From Brasenia schreberi (lineage: Eukaryota > Streptophyta > Magnoliopsida > Nymphaeales > Cabombaceae): a stretch of DNA of 64,000 nucleotides. Shown here in pieces: positions 38,727 through 51,789 of the stretch; the stretch's first letter is position 1, and each line of letters starts with the position of its first letter. The stretch is from contig JAYKKT010000074.1 of the NCBI GenBank assembly GCA_036023115.1, positions 7,458,501 to 7,522,500 on the forward strand, written 5' to 3'. The notes below the pieces were generated by a model. It was not told where the DNA came from. It did no database searches and saw only the letters and a program-made list of their open reading frames with translations. The position numbers were made by a program, and so were the translations under genes.

Positions 38727-39990
38727 GTTGGAAGTATCATGATTTTAATCCACTTCTTGGACATAACTAGCAAGCAAGAATTGGCCTACTTTGGATGAAA
38801 TGGTACTGTTGTGTCTATGTGGCATTGCGTGCACTTTTGCATACAAGCAACACATGCACAGATATAATATGCACTGCGGGTGTTTCTGTGCATGCAATTC
38901 CATATCAAGAGTAATCTATCACAGTGGCGAGTTTTCTTTTCATACATGTATTTGATACCGCTCAAGTACTTCTGTCAGGGAAGCTTGGTCTTTATGCATA
39001 TGTAACTGTTGAATGCATGATCATGTGCATATTGCTAAGTAGTTGTTCCTATATGCACCCAACACGGTAGCTCAATGTCTGGGTGCTTTGATGCTCTTTC
39101 TCCTGGTTGAGACCTCAATTTCTGGGGGTGCACGTGTGTGTTTGCGTGTTAGCCTTCAGCCTCTCTTTGCAACAAAAAAAAGAGTTGTTGGCATATTGCT
39201 ATATGTTCCGTTTATGCTTGTATGGTGCAGTAGCTTTCTTGCAGTTTCTGCTTTCCGACTTCATATGTTTGCACTCAATTTCTACTTGCATGTATTTTTC
39301 AGAGTTTGTCAAGTTTGATGTGTTGATGGTCATTGCATTTTCTTGTGTTCCTCATGCAATTCAACATTTCTTCTTTTTCTCTAGCATTTAAATGTGATTG
39401 AGGCATGGCAGAGTAGTTTTTCAAAATATTTTGCTTCAAACTTATGTGCATTCTATTTATGACAGATTGCTTCAAAGTTTCTGAAACCAGATAGGCAGAC
39501 AGCGAATCTTGTTGGTGATGATAAAATGAAAGCTAGCGCAAGTGTTCAACACATGGTCCTTCCCTGTTTTCTTTCTGCAAGAGCACAAATTATTCCTGAT
39601 ATCATTCATTGTTTTGTCTGGTGATGCTGATTGTTGCTATGTCAAGTCACGACTTGTTGGAAAACCATGTGATTCATTTGGATTTTTCTTCTGATGCAGT
39701 GGTGGTCGTACTATTGTTTTCACTGAGACCAAGAACGATGCGTCGGAACTTGCTGGGTTGTTACCTGGTGCAAGGGCTTTGCATGGCGACATACAACAGT
39801 CACAACGTGAGGTGAGTTTTCCTACCCTAATATGCTATAAATGATCATGTGGTCAGAGAAGATCTTGTCTGATCATTGACAATTAATGGATACAACATCT
39901 GGATTATGGACTTGGTTTCTTTATGTCGAGGCTATTAGTTGTATCTTTCCTCTCGAGTGAATAGCTCCCTTACTGTAAGGGAGCGGCGAC

Positions 39991-41462
39991 CTAAGTCACA
40001 CAGACACTTCTAAGGGGTGGAGTGTCGACCCCAACATTGGTGCGACACCGACACAGTGTCGGTGTGGCATGTCCATGTTTTTTTGCAATTTTTTTTTGTA
40101 ACTCATGGATAAATGGGTCCGGATAATGAAGATTGATTTGTGTATTATGATGAAATTAGTAGTTGTTTACCATTTATATGTTTTGCTTTAATATAAAGTT
40201 GTGTACTTACTATTGTAGCTTTATACAATATAAAGCTGCATGAATGATTTTGGGTGCGAACAATTGGTTTCTTATTACTCAATTTGATTGGATTCTTGAC
40301 TCCATACTATATGCTTTTGCACAGAATAATCTCGATCACCAAACACATTTAAAGACCAGGAACATTACCAGATCAATAGAACATAAGAGTATGACATCAC
40401 TAGTGGATCCTAGTACAAATACTAGTATATGTTATATCCTACAAAAGATCTCGAAACTCTTTGAATCCATAACTTGGATATTTTGCAGCTCGTAAAATCA
40501 TTGTAAGTTTCAGATCATTATGAGGGAACTTGCTAATTGATATCTACGTGCTATGTTACACGGGTGCGGGTGCGGGTGCGGGTGCGGGATACGGCAAATT
40601 TCAAAATTTTTAGGTGCGGCGACACGGCTAGGGTATATAATATTATATATTATATATAATATTCAACCTAAATAAATCAATCATAATACAACTAGTATTT
40701 GCTAATTTTGGGTGCACATAGGTATCAATTAGCAAGTTCTCACATAATGATATGAAACTTACAATCATTTTATGAGCTACAAAATATCGAAGTTATGGAT
40801 TCAAAGAGTTTCAAGATCTTTAGTAGGATATAACATATACTAGTATTTGTGCTAGGATCCACTAGTGATGTCATACTCTTCTGTTCTATTGATCAGGTAA
40901 TGTTCTTGGTCTTTAAATGTGTTTTGTGACAAAGATTATTCTTTGCAAAGGCATACAGTATGGAGTCAAGAATCCAATCACATTGAGTAATAAGAAACCA
41001 ATTGTTCGCACCCAAAATCATTGAAGCTAATATGATATACAACTACAAGTCTATAATAGCAAGTACACAACTTTATAAGTTTATATTAAAGCAAAACATA
41101 TAAATGGTAAACAACTACTAATTTCATCATAATACACAAATCAATCTTCATTATCCGGACCCATTTAACCGTGAGTTACAAAAATAAAATAAATTTTTTT
41201 TTTGCAAATTTTTTTTTTTGCTATGCCGCACCCGACACGGTGTCGGTGTCGCACCAGTGTCGAGGTCGACACTCCACCCCTTAGAAGTGTCTGTGTGACT
41301 TAGCCTACGTGCACCCAAAATTAGCAAATACTAGTTGTATTATGATTGATTTATGTAGCTTGAATATTATATATAATATATAATATTATATACCCTGCCA
41401 TGTCAACGCACCCAAAATTTTTGAAATTTGCCGTATCCCGCACCCGTACCTATGTGACATAG
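39991..41462. mobile_element. Fold-back hAT-like element with interleaved inverted repeats
   Basis: The element is bounded by the perfect 8-bp duplication GCGGCGAC (39983-39990 and 41463-41470). It starts CTAAGTCACACAG, and the opposite end read inverted starts CTATGTCACATAG (11 of 13 match). Inside, block A (39991-40550) is repeated inverted at 40715-41303, and block C (40551-40714) is repeated inverted at 41304-41462, giving the order A, C, A', C'. Blocks C and C' carry GGTGCGGG repeats and an AT-rich core. No protein is encoded. It lies in intron 7 of the helicase locus and could form a very long hairpin in the transcript. Confidence 0.85.
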
Positions 41463-42345
41463 GCGGCGACCTGCTCCGTTGTTTCTTGTCCTTGATTGGA
41501 AAGGCATTCCAAGCCACGGGATGTTTCTGAGGTGGATTTGATATGTTTCCAACCTTTGGTATATTTCAGGTAACTTTGGCTGGATTTGGATCCGGAAAAT
41601 TCCGGATCTTGGTTGCGACAGATGTAGCTGTCAAGAGGCTTGGACATCAATGACATGCAGTTAATCATTCAGGTATCTGGTCTGGATGTCTGGGAATTGT
41701 TGTGGGAACTGCTAGGAATATTTTTCGCTTTTTATTTCTTTATGCACTTTAAAACTTATGTATATTCCTTTGGGAACTGTGCTTTTACAGTGTGAACCTC
41801 CACGTGACGTTGAAACTTACATACATCGGTCTGGACGAACTGGAAGGGCTGGTATGTTCAAGGCCACCTGCTTTCTTGGTCTGTAATATCTCTTTTTGAT
41901 ATTTGAAACCTGCAAATTGAAAAAAGAATGTCATTTCAGGAAATACCGGAGTTGCGGTCATGCTCTACGACAAGAACAAATCATACATGGTCCCTCAAAT
42001 AGAAAGAGTGTCTGGTGTGAAATTCGAGCGCATTTCTGCCCCACAGCCAGCTGATATTGCCAAAGCCTCTGGATCTTCTGCTGCTGAAACGATGACGAAG
42101 GTGTCTGACAGGTACTGTCTCCATCAATGACACCCGATTCTTCAATTATCTGCGACTTCTCTTGTTGACATTTCATGCTGTGACAAATGCAGCGTAATCC
42201 CAGTGTTCAGATCAACCGCGGAGGAGATTTTGAACAGTAGTGGCCTTTCTGCAGTGGAAGTTGTTGCCAAAGCTCTAGCAAAGATAGCTGTAAGTCCCTG
42301 CTTAGTGCTATACACACATATGCAATTATCTGCAACTTGTTCCGA

Positions 42346-42480
42346 AGCTAAATGGGGCTGGCTACATGTATCTTAGTCATCATTGAGCTTGATCCTGAGT
42401 GATATTAGCAGTTAACTCAAAAACAAGATCAAGTTTTGATCTGAACACTTTTGACTTTTGAGGCCCACCTCTCCCTAGTC
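42346..42480 (-). mobile_element. Diverged LINE 3'-end remnant
   Basis: 'gaagctaaatggggctggct', 'acatgtatctt' and 'gatattagcagttaactca' follow the order of the LINE 3' end read on the minus strand (compare 27290-27380). It lies in a helicase intron. Confidence 0.5.
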
Positions 42481-44584
42481 AAAGATGTTCACCGTCCAAA
42501 TTCTCACTGTCTTGCTGATGTCATTCATGTGTGCCTTTTCTAATATCCGAACCGTATGTGTATCTCATTTTATCTTCGCGCGGCGACTCTTTCTCTATCA
42601 ATACGTCAAGAATCCACGATAAAGGTCAGATTGAGTTTACACTGGCTGCTCCCTACCTAACACATTCCTCTGAGAGAGAGAGAGAGTAGTTTGTTCTTCT
42701 GTTCGGTATTAATTCAGATTTATTGGTTATGGAAAGATTATTTCTTGTTTTAATATGAATAATTGTCTGAATTGGATGTTCCCATATCCTTGAACTCGTA
42801 AAACAGGGTTATACTGAAGTAAAGAGCAGGTCGTTGTTAACCTGCCAGGATAATTACGTGACGCTTCTGCTCCAGACTGGAAGAACCATGTACACTAACA
42901 CGTATGCTTTCTTAATATGGCACTTTGTTCGTTTTCCTTGTAATATCGATGGTTTCCCTTCATTCTTTCTGGGTATTGATTTCTTGCAAACCGTGGCAGG
43001 TATGGTTATGGTATCCTGAAGAGGTTCCTGCCGGAGGAGAAGGTTTGTAGGTTCAAGGGCCTCACTCTCACTGCAGACAGGCAGGGTGCAGTATTTGATG
43101 TACCAAAGGAGGACGTAGACTTGGTTCTAGCGGGCAAGTCCATTTGAATTCTTCTTTCAAAATCGTGCATAAGTTTTAACCAAAAGCTTTCATCAAACCT
43201 TGATTCAACATTCACTAGACCTTGAAAATGCGGTCCTATCTTGGTTTCTCTTACAACTAATTTGACATGTTTCCTTCTTGAATGATTTGTTTTTTGTATT
43301 ACAGGCCAGGAAAATGCGGATATGGTGTCGGTGGAAGTATTGGAAACTTTGCCGCCTCTTGAAGAGGGCGATAATAGAGATGGCTCTAACAAAGGGCAAG
43401 GGAGGGGAGGAGATGGTTGGCGAGGAAGAGGATGGGGCAGCGGTGGTTTTTCAAACCGTGGCAGCAGATTTTCTGGTAGAGGTGGTAGGGGTGGTGGTTT
43501 TTCGCATGGATCACAGAGCAGTAGGGGTAGTAGAGGGGGTTACGGTTCATTCAGGGGTCGGTAAGATCCTCCTCAGTGTCCGATAAGCTTTTTGCTGATG
43601 AAGTAGCGACTCGCATTTACATGAAAGGGGGAAAGCATACAGATCCCGCGGCAATGTGTATTTATGCGATGAGTTATTCTTTTGTTTTGTTTTTTCTAAT
43701 ATTATTTTAGTTTTTTAATTCAGAGAAATATATCTGTTTTTCCAATTACCTTTCGGGCGTTGATTATAGTTGTAATGTGCCAACACTGTGAAGGTTCGTC
43801 TGGACCCTTAAAAGAGTGAGCAGCTTCTCTGCACCTTATTGGCGAATTATAATGCGTCTCTGTGTCATGATCTCGGGCTTTTTTAGTTGGCCTGCGAAAG
43901 TTCTTATTCATTTGCATGGTCGTGCCCTCTTACATAGTCTAAAAGTTTGTTTGGGCCTTTGCTTGAACCTTTTCTGTTTGTTCTTCAACTTTCGGACAAA
44001 ATTCCTAATCATAGAAAAGAGAATACTCCTTAGTAGTGATGCCGCTTCTGTTGCTATGGTAAATAATAATTTCAGAATTCAGACGTAAGCCTTGCATACG
44101 AGCCGACATATGAGCTTTCTTATGTTCATATTTTGTCTAATAATTGGTTTTTACTTGTTCCGCGGGCTCCTATTCTGTAACTAGAGAAGTTGGAGACAGT
44201 TTATATATCGTTTTGGATAGACGTTGGTCAAGTATGTTTCTGTTCCCTTTAGAACAAAACTCTCATCGACCAATCTCTACCAGGTAGGACGGCCAGATGT
44301 GTTGTCCAAAAGGGCGGTTTATGCTCTGTAACTGATTTACTCACGCATCGACTTTGTTGCCTAAATGCATACTTTTGTCTCGCTGATTAAGCTCATTGGT
44401 GAATTTTCATAACCAAGGGTTGAACGTGCATAACTTATCGAAAGCTCTCACATCCCAGGCTAATTCGAGGCTGAATAAGGATTCCCATGCTTCCAGCATA
44501 TAAGCATTACGTGATTTAGCAACACCCATGCTTCACATCGAAAGTATTGTCTTGCTGTATGTATATAGTCGTTAAAACCAAATT

Positions 44585-44585
44585 A

Positions 44586-44645
<60 letters not shown>
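44585..44645. repeat. (TA)n-(TG)n compound microsatellite
   Basis: About 25 bp TA followed by about 36 bp TG. Confidence 0.95.
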
Positions 44646-44647
<2 letters not shown>

Positions 44648-44938
44648 AAATTGAACCTTCCACACCCTTCGAAATCTTGGGGGCATAAGCATTGTCTTAA
44701 TATATGTATAGTCATTAAGACAAAATTAATATATGTGTATTAAAATTGACTTATCATGTTGAGAGGGCAAAGAGGCGGCCCTACTCGTCCATGTAGATCC
44801 GCCATTGCTCTCCACTCCCTTCGGCATCTTCGGGGCATAAGCATCCTTTAGAAAATTATAAGTCAGAACATATAAAAACATCTTTGTTGCATCCATATCA
44901 TATCAAAACTTTAAGAGTACTTAGTGTTGGGGGGGAGG

Positions 44939-44942
<4 letters not shown>

Positions 44943-44992
<50 letters not shown>
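44943..44992. repeat. (TC)n microsatellite
   Basis: About 50 bp of CT dinucleotides. Confidence 0.95.
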
Positions 44993-44995
<3 letters not shown>

Positions 44996-45668
44996 ATATG
45001 TACGTAATCACAACTCTCGAACTTTAATATACAAATCGTCTTTTCAGGTTTTAGAAAATGAAGAAGAAATAATATTATTACATTCATTTCCTCAAAAAAA
45101 AAGTCTGAGATAGCATAAATGATGGGCGGATTCAATCACTTTCTCTCTCTTATATGTATACTATATATACTTTTTAAAGTATGTACTGTAAGTTTACTAC
45201 AAAATAAATTCTTTATACTGTGTGACCATCTGTCAACTTTTGATTTTCACTTGCTTAGCGTTGATGGTTAATGTATGGGTGCACTTAATTGTCTTCTGCT
45301 CTTCTAATAAACCGCTAGGCTTCTCTGCCTGTCGCCAGCTTACCCATAGAAAGAATATATGTTTTATCTGAACGGTTGTTCTTAGGATTATTACACCTGG
45401 TATCTTTCTCAGAAATTCGCTTAAGGAGATCAAAGAAGCGAGGTCTCACCATATTACTCCGGTAACTTGTGTAAGAGTTGACGATGCAACTGATCTAGTA
45501 AACAGAAGGTTAAGCAGCAGATCGGATAAATGCCGATAGTATTTAGACGCATATATGGTGTCTGCTTCTGTCTCCACCCAATCTGTCCCAGATGGAACTG
45601 AAGTTGGGTCTAGAATGTTTCCTAAATCACACCCGGGTTCATATATAATATGTTTGTTGGATTTTGTG

Positions 45669-45702
<34 letters not shown>

Positions 45703-45713
45703 AGACGGAAACA

Positions 45714-48700
45714 ATGCAAGGCATCAACGCGTTCTTTCTTGAAGACTGGCTCAGAATCTGCAGCAGCAGCACCACCAACCGCCTCTCGTCGTTCACATCG
45801 TCATTGTCATCGCCACTACCATCATCATCACCGTCTGCCACAGTTATCATCCAAGCATGGTCTCAGATCAGAAATGGTCTTCAAAGCAACTCCTTCCAAT
45901 CGGAGCATCTTCAATTCTTCCAAACGCTCAGAGATTCCCAAGCCTCTCTTCGCATCGCTGACGCGCAAGCCAAGCTCCTCCTTTCCGTGCTTTCCTTCCC
46001 TTTCCCGCCAGAATCATCGACCGATTTCTACCGTGTCATTCTTAGACTCCTTTACGTTTGGGTGAGAAAATCTCCCAACGCCAGCGTCTCCCTTCTCGAT
46101 TCCGCTGTTTCTGAAGTCGGCAATCTTCTCTCCAGTTCGGGTGATGAGAAGTTCTTTGGAGAAGGGGTTCTCTTTCTTGGGGCTGTTTCTGCGGTCCACT
46201 TTCTGCGGGATAGCTCGAGAAAGGCTTGCTTGGAAGTGGTTCAGAAGATCTTCGCGGAAAAAGAAATTGGTTGTGACGCAGAGGTTATGGGTGGAGTTGG
46301 GTACTGTCTGTTTTCATGCGAAAGATATGATTTTGAGAGAATGACGGATTGGTTGCTGAGTATTTGGGACACTTCAAGCGGTTTTCGCGTTTGCGTTAAT
46401 CATGGGCTCTTGTTGTTTCATCTAATGGAGTGGTTGGTCTATAGTTCTGTTTCTTCTGGATTGTGGGAAAAGATGGAATTGCTACTCAGTTGTATGACAG
46501 AGAAAACTCATGTAAGAGATAGTGGGGGCATTTCTTTTGGAATTCAATTCGCTTTAGTTATGTCTGCTGGGGGAGTTTTGAGGGGATTGAATAGGGGAAA
46601 TAGAGGCAAGGAGATTGTTCGTCCATTTGGAGAATTTGCCGAGAACATAATGGTTTCAATCTCTAGTTATCTTATGATGGGGAAAACTTCAAGTAAAGAA
46701 TTTGAACGTTTGGACTATGACGGGAATAGGAGTGTTATTGTTCGTTGTATTGCAATATGCATCTGTCGTAGTGGTTCGATCTCGTTTCATCCGGATTTGC
46801 TGAATTGCCTATTGATGTCCTTGTTACACGAAGTTTTGCCCTTGGTTTATTTCTATGATCAAATTATGATGAACACCTCCGAGAGTTCGCTCATGCATTG
46901 GTCCAATAAAATTGGTGAGCATTTGGACAGTATTCTTTTCAAAGAGGCAGGAATAGCAACGAGGTTTTTCTGTAACTTCTATGTACAGGCCAATGAAGAG
47001 CAGAGGTTGGTAGTGGAGAGTTGTATATGGCGTTACTGCGAGAAAATCTATTCAAAACACCGGCAATTTGTTTATACTCTCGGAGGAAAGCATGGGCTAG
47101 TTAAAGAGTTGGAAAAGATTGCGGAGGCTGCATTTCTGATGGTTATTATTTTTGCTTCCACTGCTACAAAACATAAGGTGGAAAACACCCAGTTCACTAG
47201 TGAAGTTCAGCTCAACCTTTCATGGTGCACTCTTTCTGCCTTTTCATGCGTAGAGTATTTCCGCCGTGTAAGGATTTCGGAGTATGGGGATACTGTCAAG
47301 CGCACGGTGTTGCAAGTCAAGGATAATTTCTCTGCTTGTTTGTCTCTTGTTGAAACAGTGCCTTCGTATGCTGAAATAACGAATCAACACGGTACTCTTG
47401 TTTCATCAATTTCATTATTAAACTATAAGTTAGTCTGAGTATTATCTAGAGAGACTCGGTGATATCTGCTTTTGTTTTCGGAACAGAGAGCCCTTGCGAG
47501 TCTATGGAGCTGGTCATGTTTCCTAAATGACAGTTTGTAACTTTTTTATTTTGAAGGTTGGAATGTGGACTATTCTTGGTCTGGAGATAAGGTGCAGACA
47601 GCTCGTGTTTTATTCTATTTGCGCGTTTTGCTACCATGTGCAGAGAAGATCCCCACATTCCTATATCAGAAAATCCTTGCTCCTGTGGTCTTCTTGTATC
47701 CAATTCTTCTTTGTAGATTCCAATGCTAAATCTTACAGACTTTATAGTTTTAATTACTTCCCTATTGTCATATTTCTTAATGCTGGTTAGATACATGCAA
47801 CATCCTGATGAGAAGGTGGCTAGAGCGTCTCATTCATTGTTTGTCGCTTTCATATCGTCTGGAAAAGATTCCCTTGATGATCAGAGACCCTTGTTGAAGG
47901 AAAAACTCGCTTTCTATTACATCCAGAGAGCATTAGAGGTGATTACTTGTCAGGCTTTCCAATATAGTTATATGCATGCTCATTGATACATTTAAAGCAT
48001 CAGAGGTGATTAATCAGGCTTTCTATGTTAGTCATATATGTGGGCAAATTTATAATTTTGATCAGCTGGAAATAGGCATATCCAGGGGCCACTCCTTTTG
48101 AAGGTATGGCATCTGGTGTTGTTGCCTTGATCCGCCATCTCCCGGCAGGATGTCCAGCCTTATTTTATTGTGTCCATGAGATTGTTGAGAAAGCGAAGGC
48201 TATGAATCAGCGTGATGGTCCATCTAAAAGTCAGCAAGAATGTTCAGAGCCTTGCAAGAAACTACTTGAATTTCTCCCTCGACTGGTATTTCTGGTAGAT
48301 ATACAGGTACAGTTTTGTTTTCTCCTTTTCTTTTATTTGACGATTCTTTGTGATGATGCTACTTACTTGAGAATTTGATAAGACTGTTTTTCGTGGGTGT
48401 TAAGAAGATCTTTGGGATAAGATGTACTTAAATATCCCAAAAGCTCAACAGTCTTCATGGTTGAGGACAGTAAATGGAATACCTGCTTAGGCGTTAAGAT
48501 TTACATTTATTTGCATATGAGCTGGTATAGGTTTCAGAGTCTCTTGTTTATATGTGCTACCGGTGCTAGTATTTTCAGGATAGAACTGGTTCTGCTATTC
48601 AAGGAGTTTTCCTTGTATGTGGCTTAAAAGTTTGTCAAGTTATGTGTGTCTGTTCCTACGTGCCCATGCACTGATATGCACGCATGTGTATGCATTTGTG

Positions 48701-48808
48701 TACGGTGATCGGTAATGTTATATGGATAGGCTATTTGCTACATTTTCTGTCGAAGGTTCTGTTTACGTTATGTTAAACAACACAATTTGGGTCTCTCTCT
48801 CTCTCTCT

Positions 48809-48876
<68 letters not shown>

Positions 48877-49800
48877 GCATATAGTTCATGAGCTGATTAT
48901 AGAAATATGATCTTGAAGACCCATTAAAGTTGACAATTTCTAGATACTCAAGGCATGTGCGGTTGGAGGCAATCGGTAAACGAGTCCTGTTTAATGATGT
49001 TTCCAATAAATTTAGGGCAAGAAAATTAGACCCTGTTGTTTTCCAAGATAGTTTTATAGGTGGTAACTCCTTATGAGTTGCGAAGCTTTATTTGACTGTT
49101 CATGTATCAGCTTTCTCATTGAGAATTTTCATGGGGTGGAGCGTATCCAGATTGGTTCAAAGATGACTAAAGTGGTACAATTCATCCTTTTCTTTTGTAA
49201 CGCTGAGTCAGATATTATTCTCCTTCTTAATTGTTATCTATGTTGTATGGATGCTTGAATCCCTTGGTCTCCAATTTTGAGGTTATTTCACATTGTATCG
49301 GAGAGAAATCTCAAGATTATTTTCAGTTCACCGAAATGAATTGGACAGATCTTTGCATGGACACACATATAACCCTGCGGTACCAAGATTCCCAAAGATG
49401 TAAACAGCTTATTGTTGATTGAAATGGGTAGAATTTGTCGTATTTCTCACATTCTATTGATGCAGGTATTGCCCAGCTTATTGAAGCTCTTAGCCCAATT
49501 GATTGTGCACTTACAGAGGCCTCAGCAGGCGATTATACTTGATGAACTATATGCTCAGGTTGCAGAATCTGATGATGTTACAAGAAAACCCTTATTAGTT
49601 TCTTGGCTGCAATCGGTTACTTATCTTTCAGCCCAAGATGAAAATAACAATAGCAATAATCATATTCAAGGTAATAACCTAAAAAACTATTTGGTTCGTG
49701 AAAGGGCGTACATGATAGTGACTATTGTTCTCATATTTCAGTCACGTATAGTCCAAACAGAGCATGGTGGAGCTACTTCTTTCCAGGATCTAGACTATAA
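45714..49800 (+). CDS. Plant protein of unrecognised function, six exons
   Basis: Exons 45714-47391, 47557-47695, 47791-47938, 48076-48306, 49466-49670 and 49742-49800 join in one frame with GT-AG borders, about 819 aa. The start MQGINAFFLEDWLR (context AACAATGC) is preferred. The frame is also open to an ATG at 45555, but that would translate a CT repeat as Leu-Ser. The protein is rich in Leu and Ser and has helical segments such as LLFHLMEWLVYSS, VARASHSLFVAFISSGKDS and ALIRHLPAGCPALFYCVHEIVEKA. This suggests an armadillo/HEAT-like alpha-helical fold; there is no catalytic motif, signal peptide or clear membrane segment. It recalls conserved single-copy plant proteins of unknown role (possibly like At1g73970), but I cannot verify this. 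The last exon is the least certain: without the final splice the frame runs on to 49864. Confidence 0.8.
48791..48875. repeat. (CT)n-(TA)n microsatellite
   Basis: About 20 bp CT followed by about 65 bp TA, in the long fourth intron of the 45714-49800 gene. Confidence 0.95.
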
Positions 49801-51789
49801 CATCTTTAGTTTCTTACTACAGTTTCAATGGGCATCTTTCTGCCAAACATCTGCACTTTGCTGATACTTGTGTAAATTCTGATCGGTGCTTCGACTTGCA
49901 TCCGGTAAATGATGGCTACATAAGCTGAGTTTTCTTGAAGAGGGAGCCTTGGTGCTCAAAAAATGACCTATCCATGGTGGAGCATGTGAATTATCTTTGA
50001 AGTACGTTGGCAAATGAAGCAGATATAAGGAGAGGAGAGTTGCATTAGGTTGCTGATGGCGAGCTACGATGTTTCCCGCACTAATGCACGGGATCCCCTT
50101 GAAACTGCAAGTTAAGCATGCTATCGGTGTCGGTTCTTGAACAGGATCCTTGTGTTTAGTGGTTAAGGTTAGAGTTAAGAAGCGGGCTTTTGTTAAGAAA
50201 TCAGTTTATTATTTGAGATCCGAAGATTGCAGATATTCAGCCATGAATGTCATGGAGCGAAAAGAAGATGGTTGCACCTTATTTTTCTCCAAACTTTCAC
50301 TCACAGAATCCTGCATTAAGGAATGACATACAGATAAGTCGTTCTGTGTACTCTCAGGTAATACAACTTCTTCAAGATCTTAGATGGGACCAATTTCATT
50401 TCGATTACTGGTAATCAGTATCAGTATGGTGGCTGGTCAAAGTTTGAAATGTTCTCCAGATTTGCGAATTCCTGGTTGGTCAGTAAGAATCGTCTGTGAA
50501 GCACTGAACAGCTTCCTGATGCTTTCATCCATCAGAGTGCCCAGGAGTGGTGTATTGTTGCTATTGCCCATGATTTGCCAGTTGGATCACAACTTTTAAA
50601 ATCCACGAATGGTAGGGATCTTTTGTACTGACAGTCCCTTTGAATATTCCTTCACGAAGATCTGTAGACTAAGATAAAAACGAATACTAAAAGATTAGCG
50701 TATATAGCAATTTTCTGCATGAAAAATGGCGTCCATCGGGTTTAACTCGCTTGACTGACATGGTCCTTGGCCTCTGATACAGGAGTGGTCAAAGGAGCAC
50801 TCTGTTTCCACCGTAATTATCCTGCAGGAGAATTAACTTAAACTTTTTATATCTCAAATGGAGACTTTCCACATCTGCTTCCTGGTACGTGGAAACGTTT
50901 TCACCTTTTGAACGTTTCCTATAAACTCTCCACTTCGAAAGCTGTTACTCATAGAGGAACTTGGAACACAGTATGACCAAACATGAGTAGTTGACAGGGC
51001 AATCAGGTGTCATGTTCATCCTTCCGTTGGATAATCCAGAGTCTCACTTCTGGCGTGTCTATTGGTTTTGGAGTTTACAGACCACCTGGAACAAGCAAAT
51101 TTTTAAGCTGTCCTCTTACTGAAAGTATTGATCGTTTCAAACAAAATTACACCATTACCTGTTTAATATATGAAAACCAGTATCCTTGAATTTTGTTCTT
51201 GCGATCCTAGAGCTCGTATTCAAACATGCCCATAGCTCGTATTCAAACATCCCTTGTTATTCAGTCGTTTCTTGAAGGTTATATAAGTTTATGATCATGT
51301 TTGGAGGCGAATAAGTGTAATTTTGATTTCTTGCTGCAAGTGGTGTTGGAGCTGATGGCGACGAAGTGATGCATTGAAGATATCCTTGCGTGCGACATTG
51401 TGTCAGCTGGAAAACCAATTTTTTTTATTAATTCATGTCACTATTTGATCAAACCGATAAATTTATTCATGGAGTACTGGAGAAGATCGATAACGGGAAA
51501 AAAAATGAGAAGGGTGAAAAAACCTTGAGAGGTTATCCAAAAGAAAGGGATTGAAGAAATGAGGGGTGAATTTGGAAAATATTCGAATAGTATAGCGGGA
51601 CACCAGGAAGAACTGTGTGGTGCGTCTCCGTCTGTAAGCGCAATGAGTAACACCATGGGAAACGGCGAGGTGGACCATCGGAGGGCCTTGGAGAGCTCTG
51701 GAGTCTTGCATTTCCGTGTCTGGAATTCACATGGAACTCACGGGTGAGTGCCCGTGATCGTGATCGTGATCGTTCGGACGTCTCTTGCA
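49801..51789. other. 3' untranslated and intergenic sequence
   Basis: Plus-strand sequence after the stop codon, probably including a 3' untranslated region, then the upstream flank of the OMA1-like pseudogene. Short open frames here have no recognisable motif. I see no transposon ends. Confidence 0.5.

Larger units (their letters stand above)
25972..43564 (+). pseudogene. RH7-like: RH7/PRH75-like nucleolar DEAD-box RNA helicase, probably disrupted
   Basis: Exons: about 25972-26221, 27034-27156, 34495-34635, 34737-34848, 35167-35237, 39466-39620, 39700-39811, 41580-41672, 41791-41851, 41940-42111, 42193-42289, 42807-42901, 43000-43133, 43305-43564. Family role: ATP-dependent RNA unwinding in nucleolar ribosome biogenesis. 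Seen: Q motif [58 protein letters not shown], then a GUCT-like segment and a Gly/Arg-rich tail ending at TAA 43564. Breaks: the P-loop GKT at the start of exon 2 is replaced (AKTGQ should continue GKT, but TAG precedes AFVLPILESL); 'TPGR' reads TRGR; an extra G sits at the exon 3 donor; an extra T in exon 8 shifts frame in motif V; exon 1 needs a frame change before ENPNAV. Intron 13 starts GC. No ATG exon is seen. Sequencing errors could explain the single-base changes but hardly the lost P-loop. Confidence 0.8.
43565..45713. other. Helicase 3' flank and upstream region of the next gene
   Basis: It contains the probable helicase 3' untranslated sequence, then AT-rich DNA with microsatellites at 44585-44645 ((TA)n(TG)n) and 44943-44992 ((TC)n). 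A second CT tract (45671-45700) sits just before the next gene's start codon and probably lies in its 5' leader. No exon is seen. Confidence 0.6.

Noticed and set aside
40561..40590. CRISPR-like or telomere-like repeat (GGGTGC units)
   Set aside because: Only a few 6-bp units in the subterminal region of a transposon; no spacers, and not the plant telomere repeat.
45555..45713. Upstream start for the 45714 gene
   Set aside because: It would translate a CT repeat and a low-complexity leader; the ATG at 45714 has better context and gives a sensible N-terminus.
49412..49864. Independent 150-aa gene
   Set aside because: Its core (VLPSLLKLLAQLIVHL...) is the fifth exon of the 45714 gene, with matching splice phase on the left.
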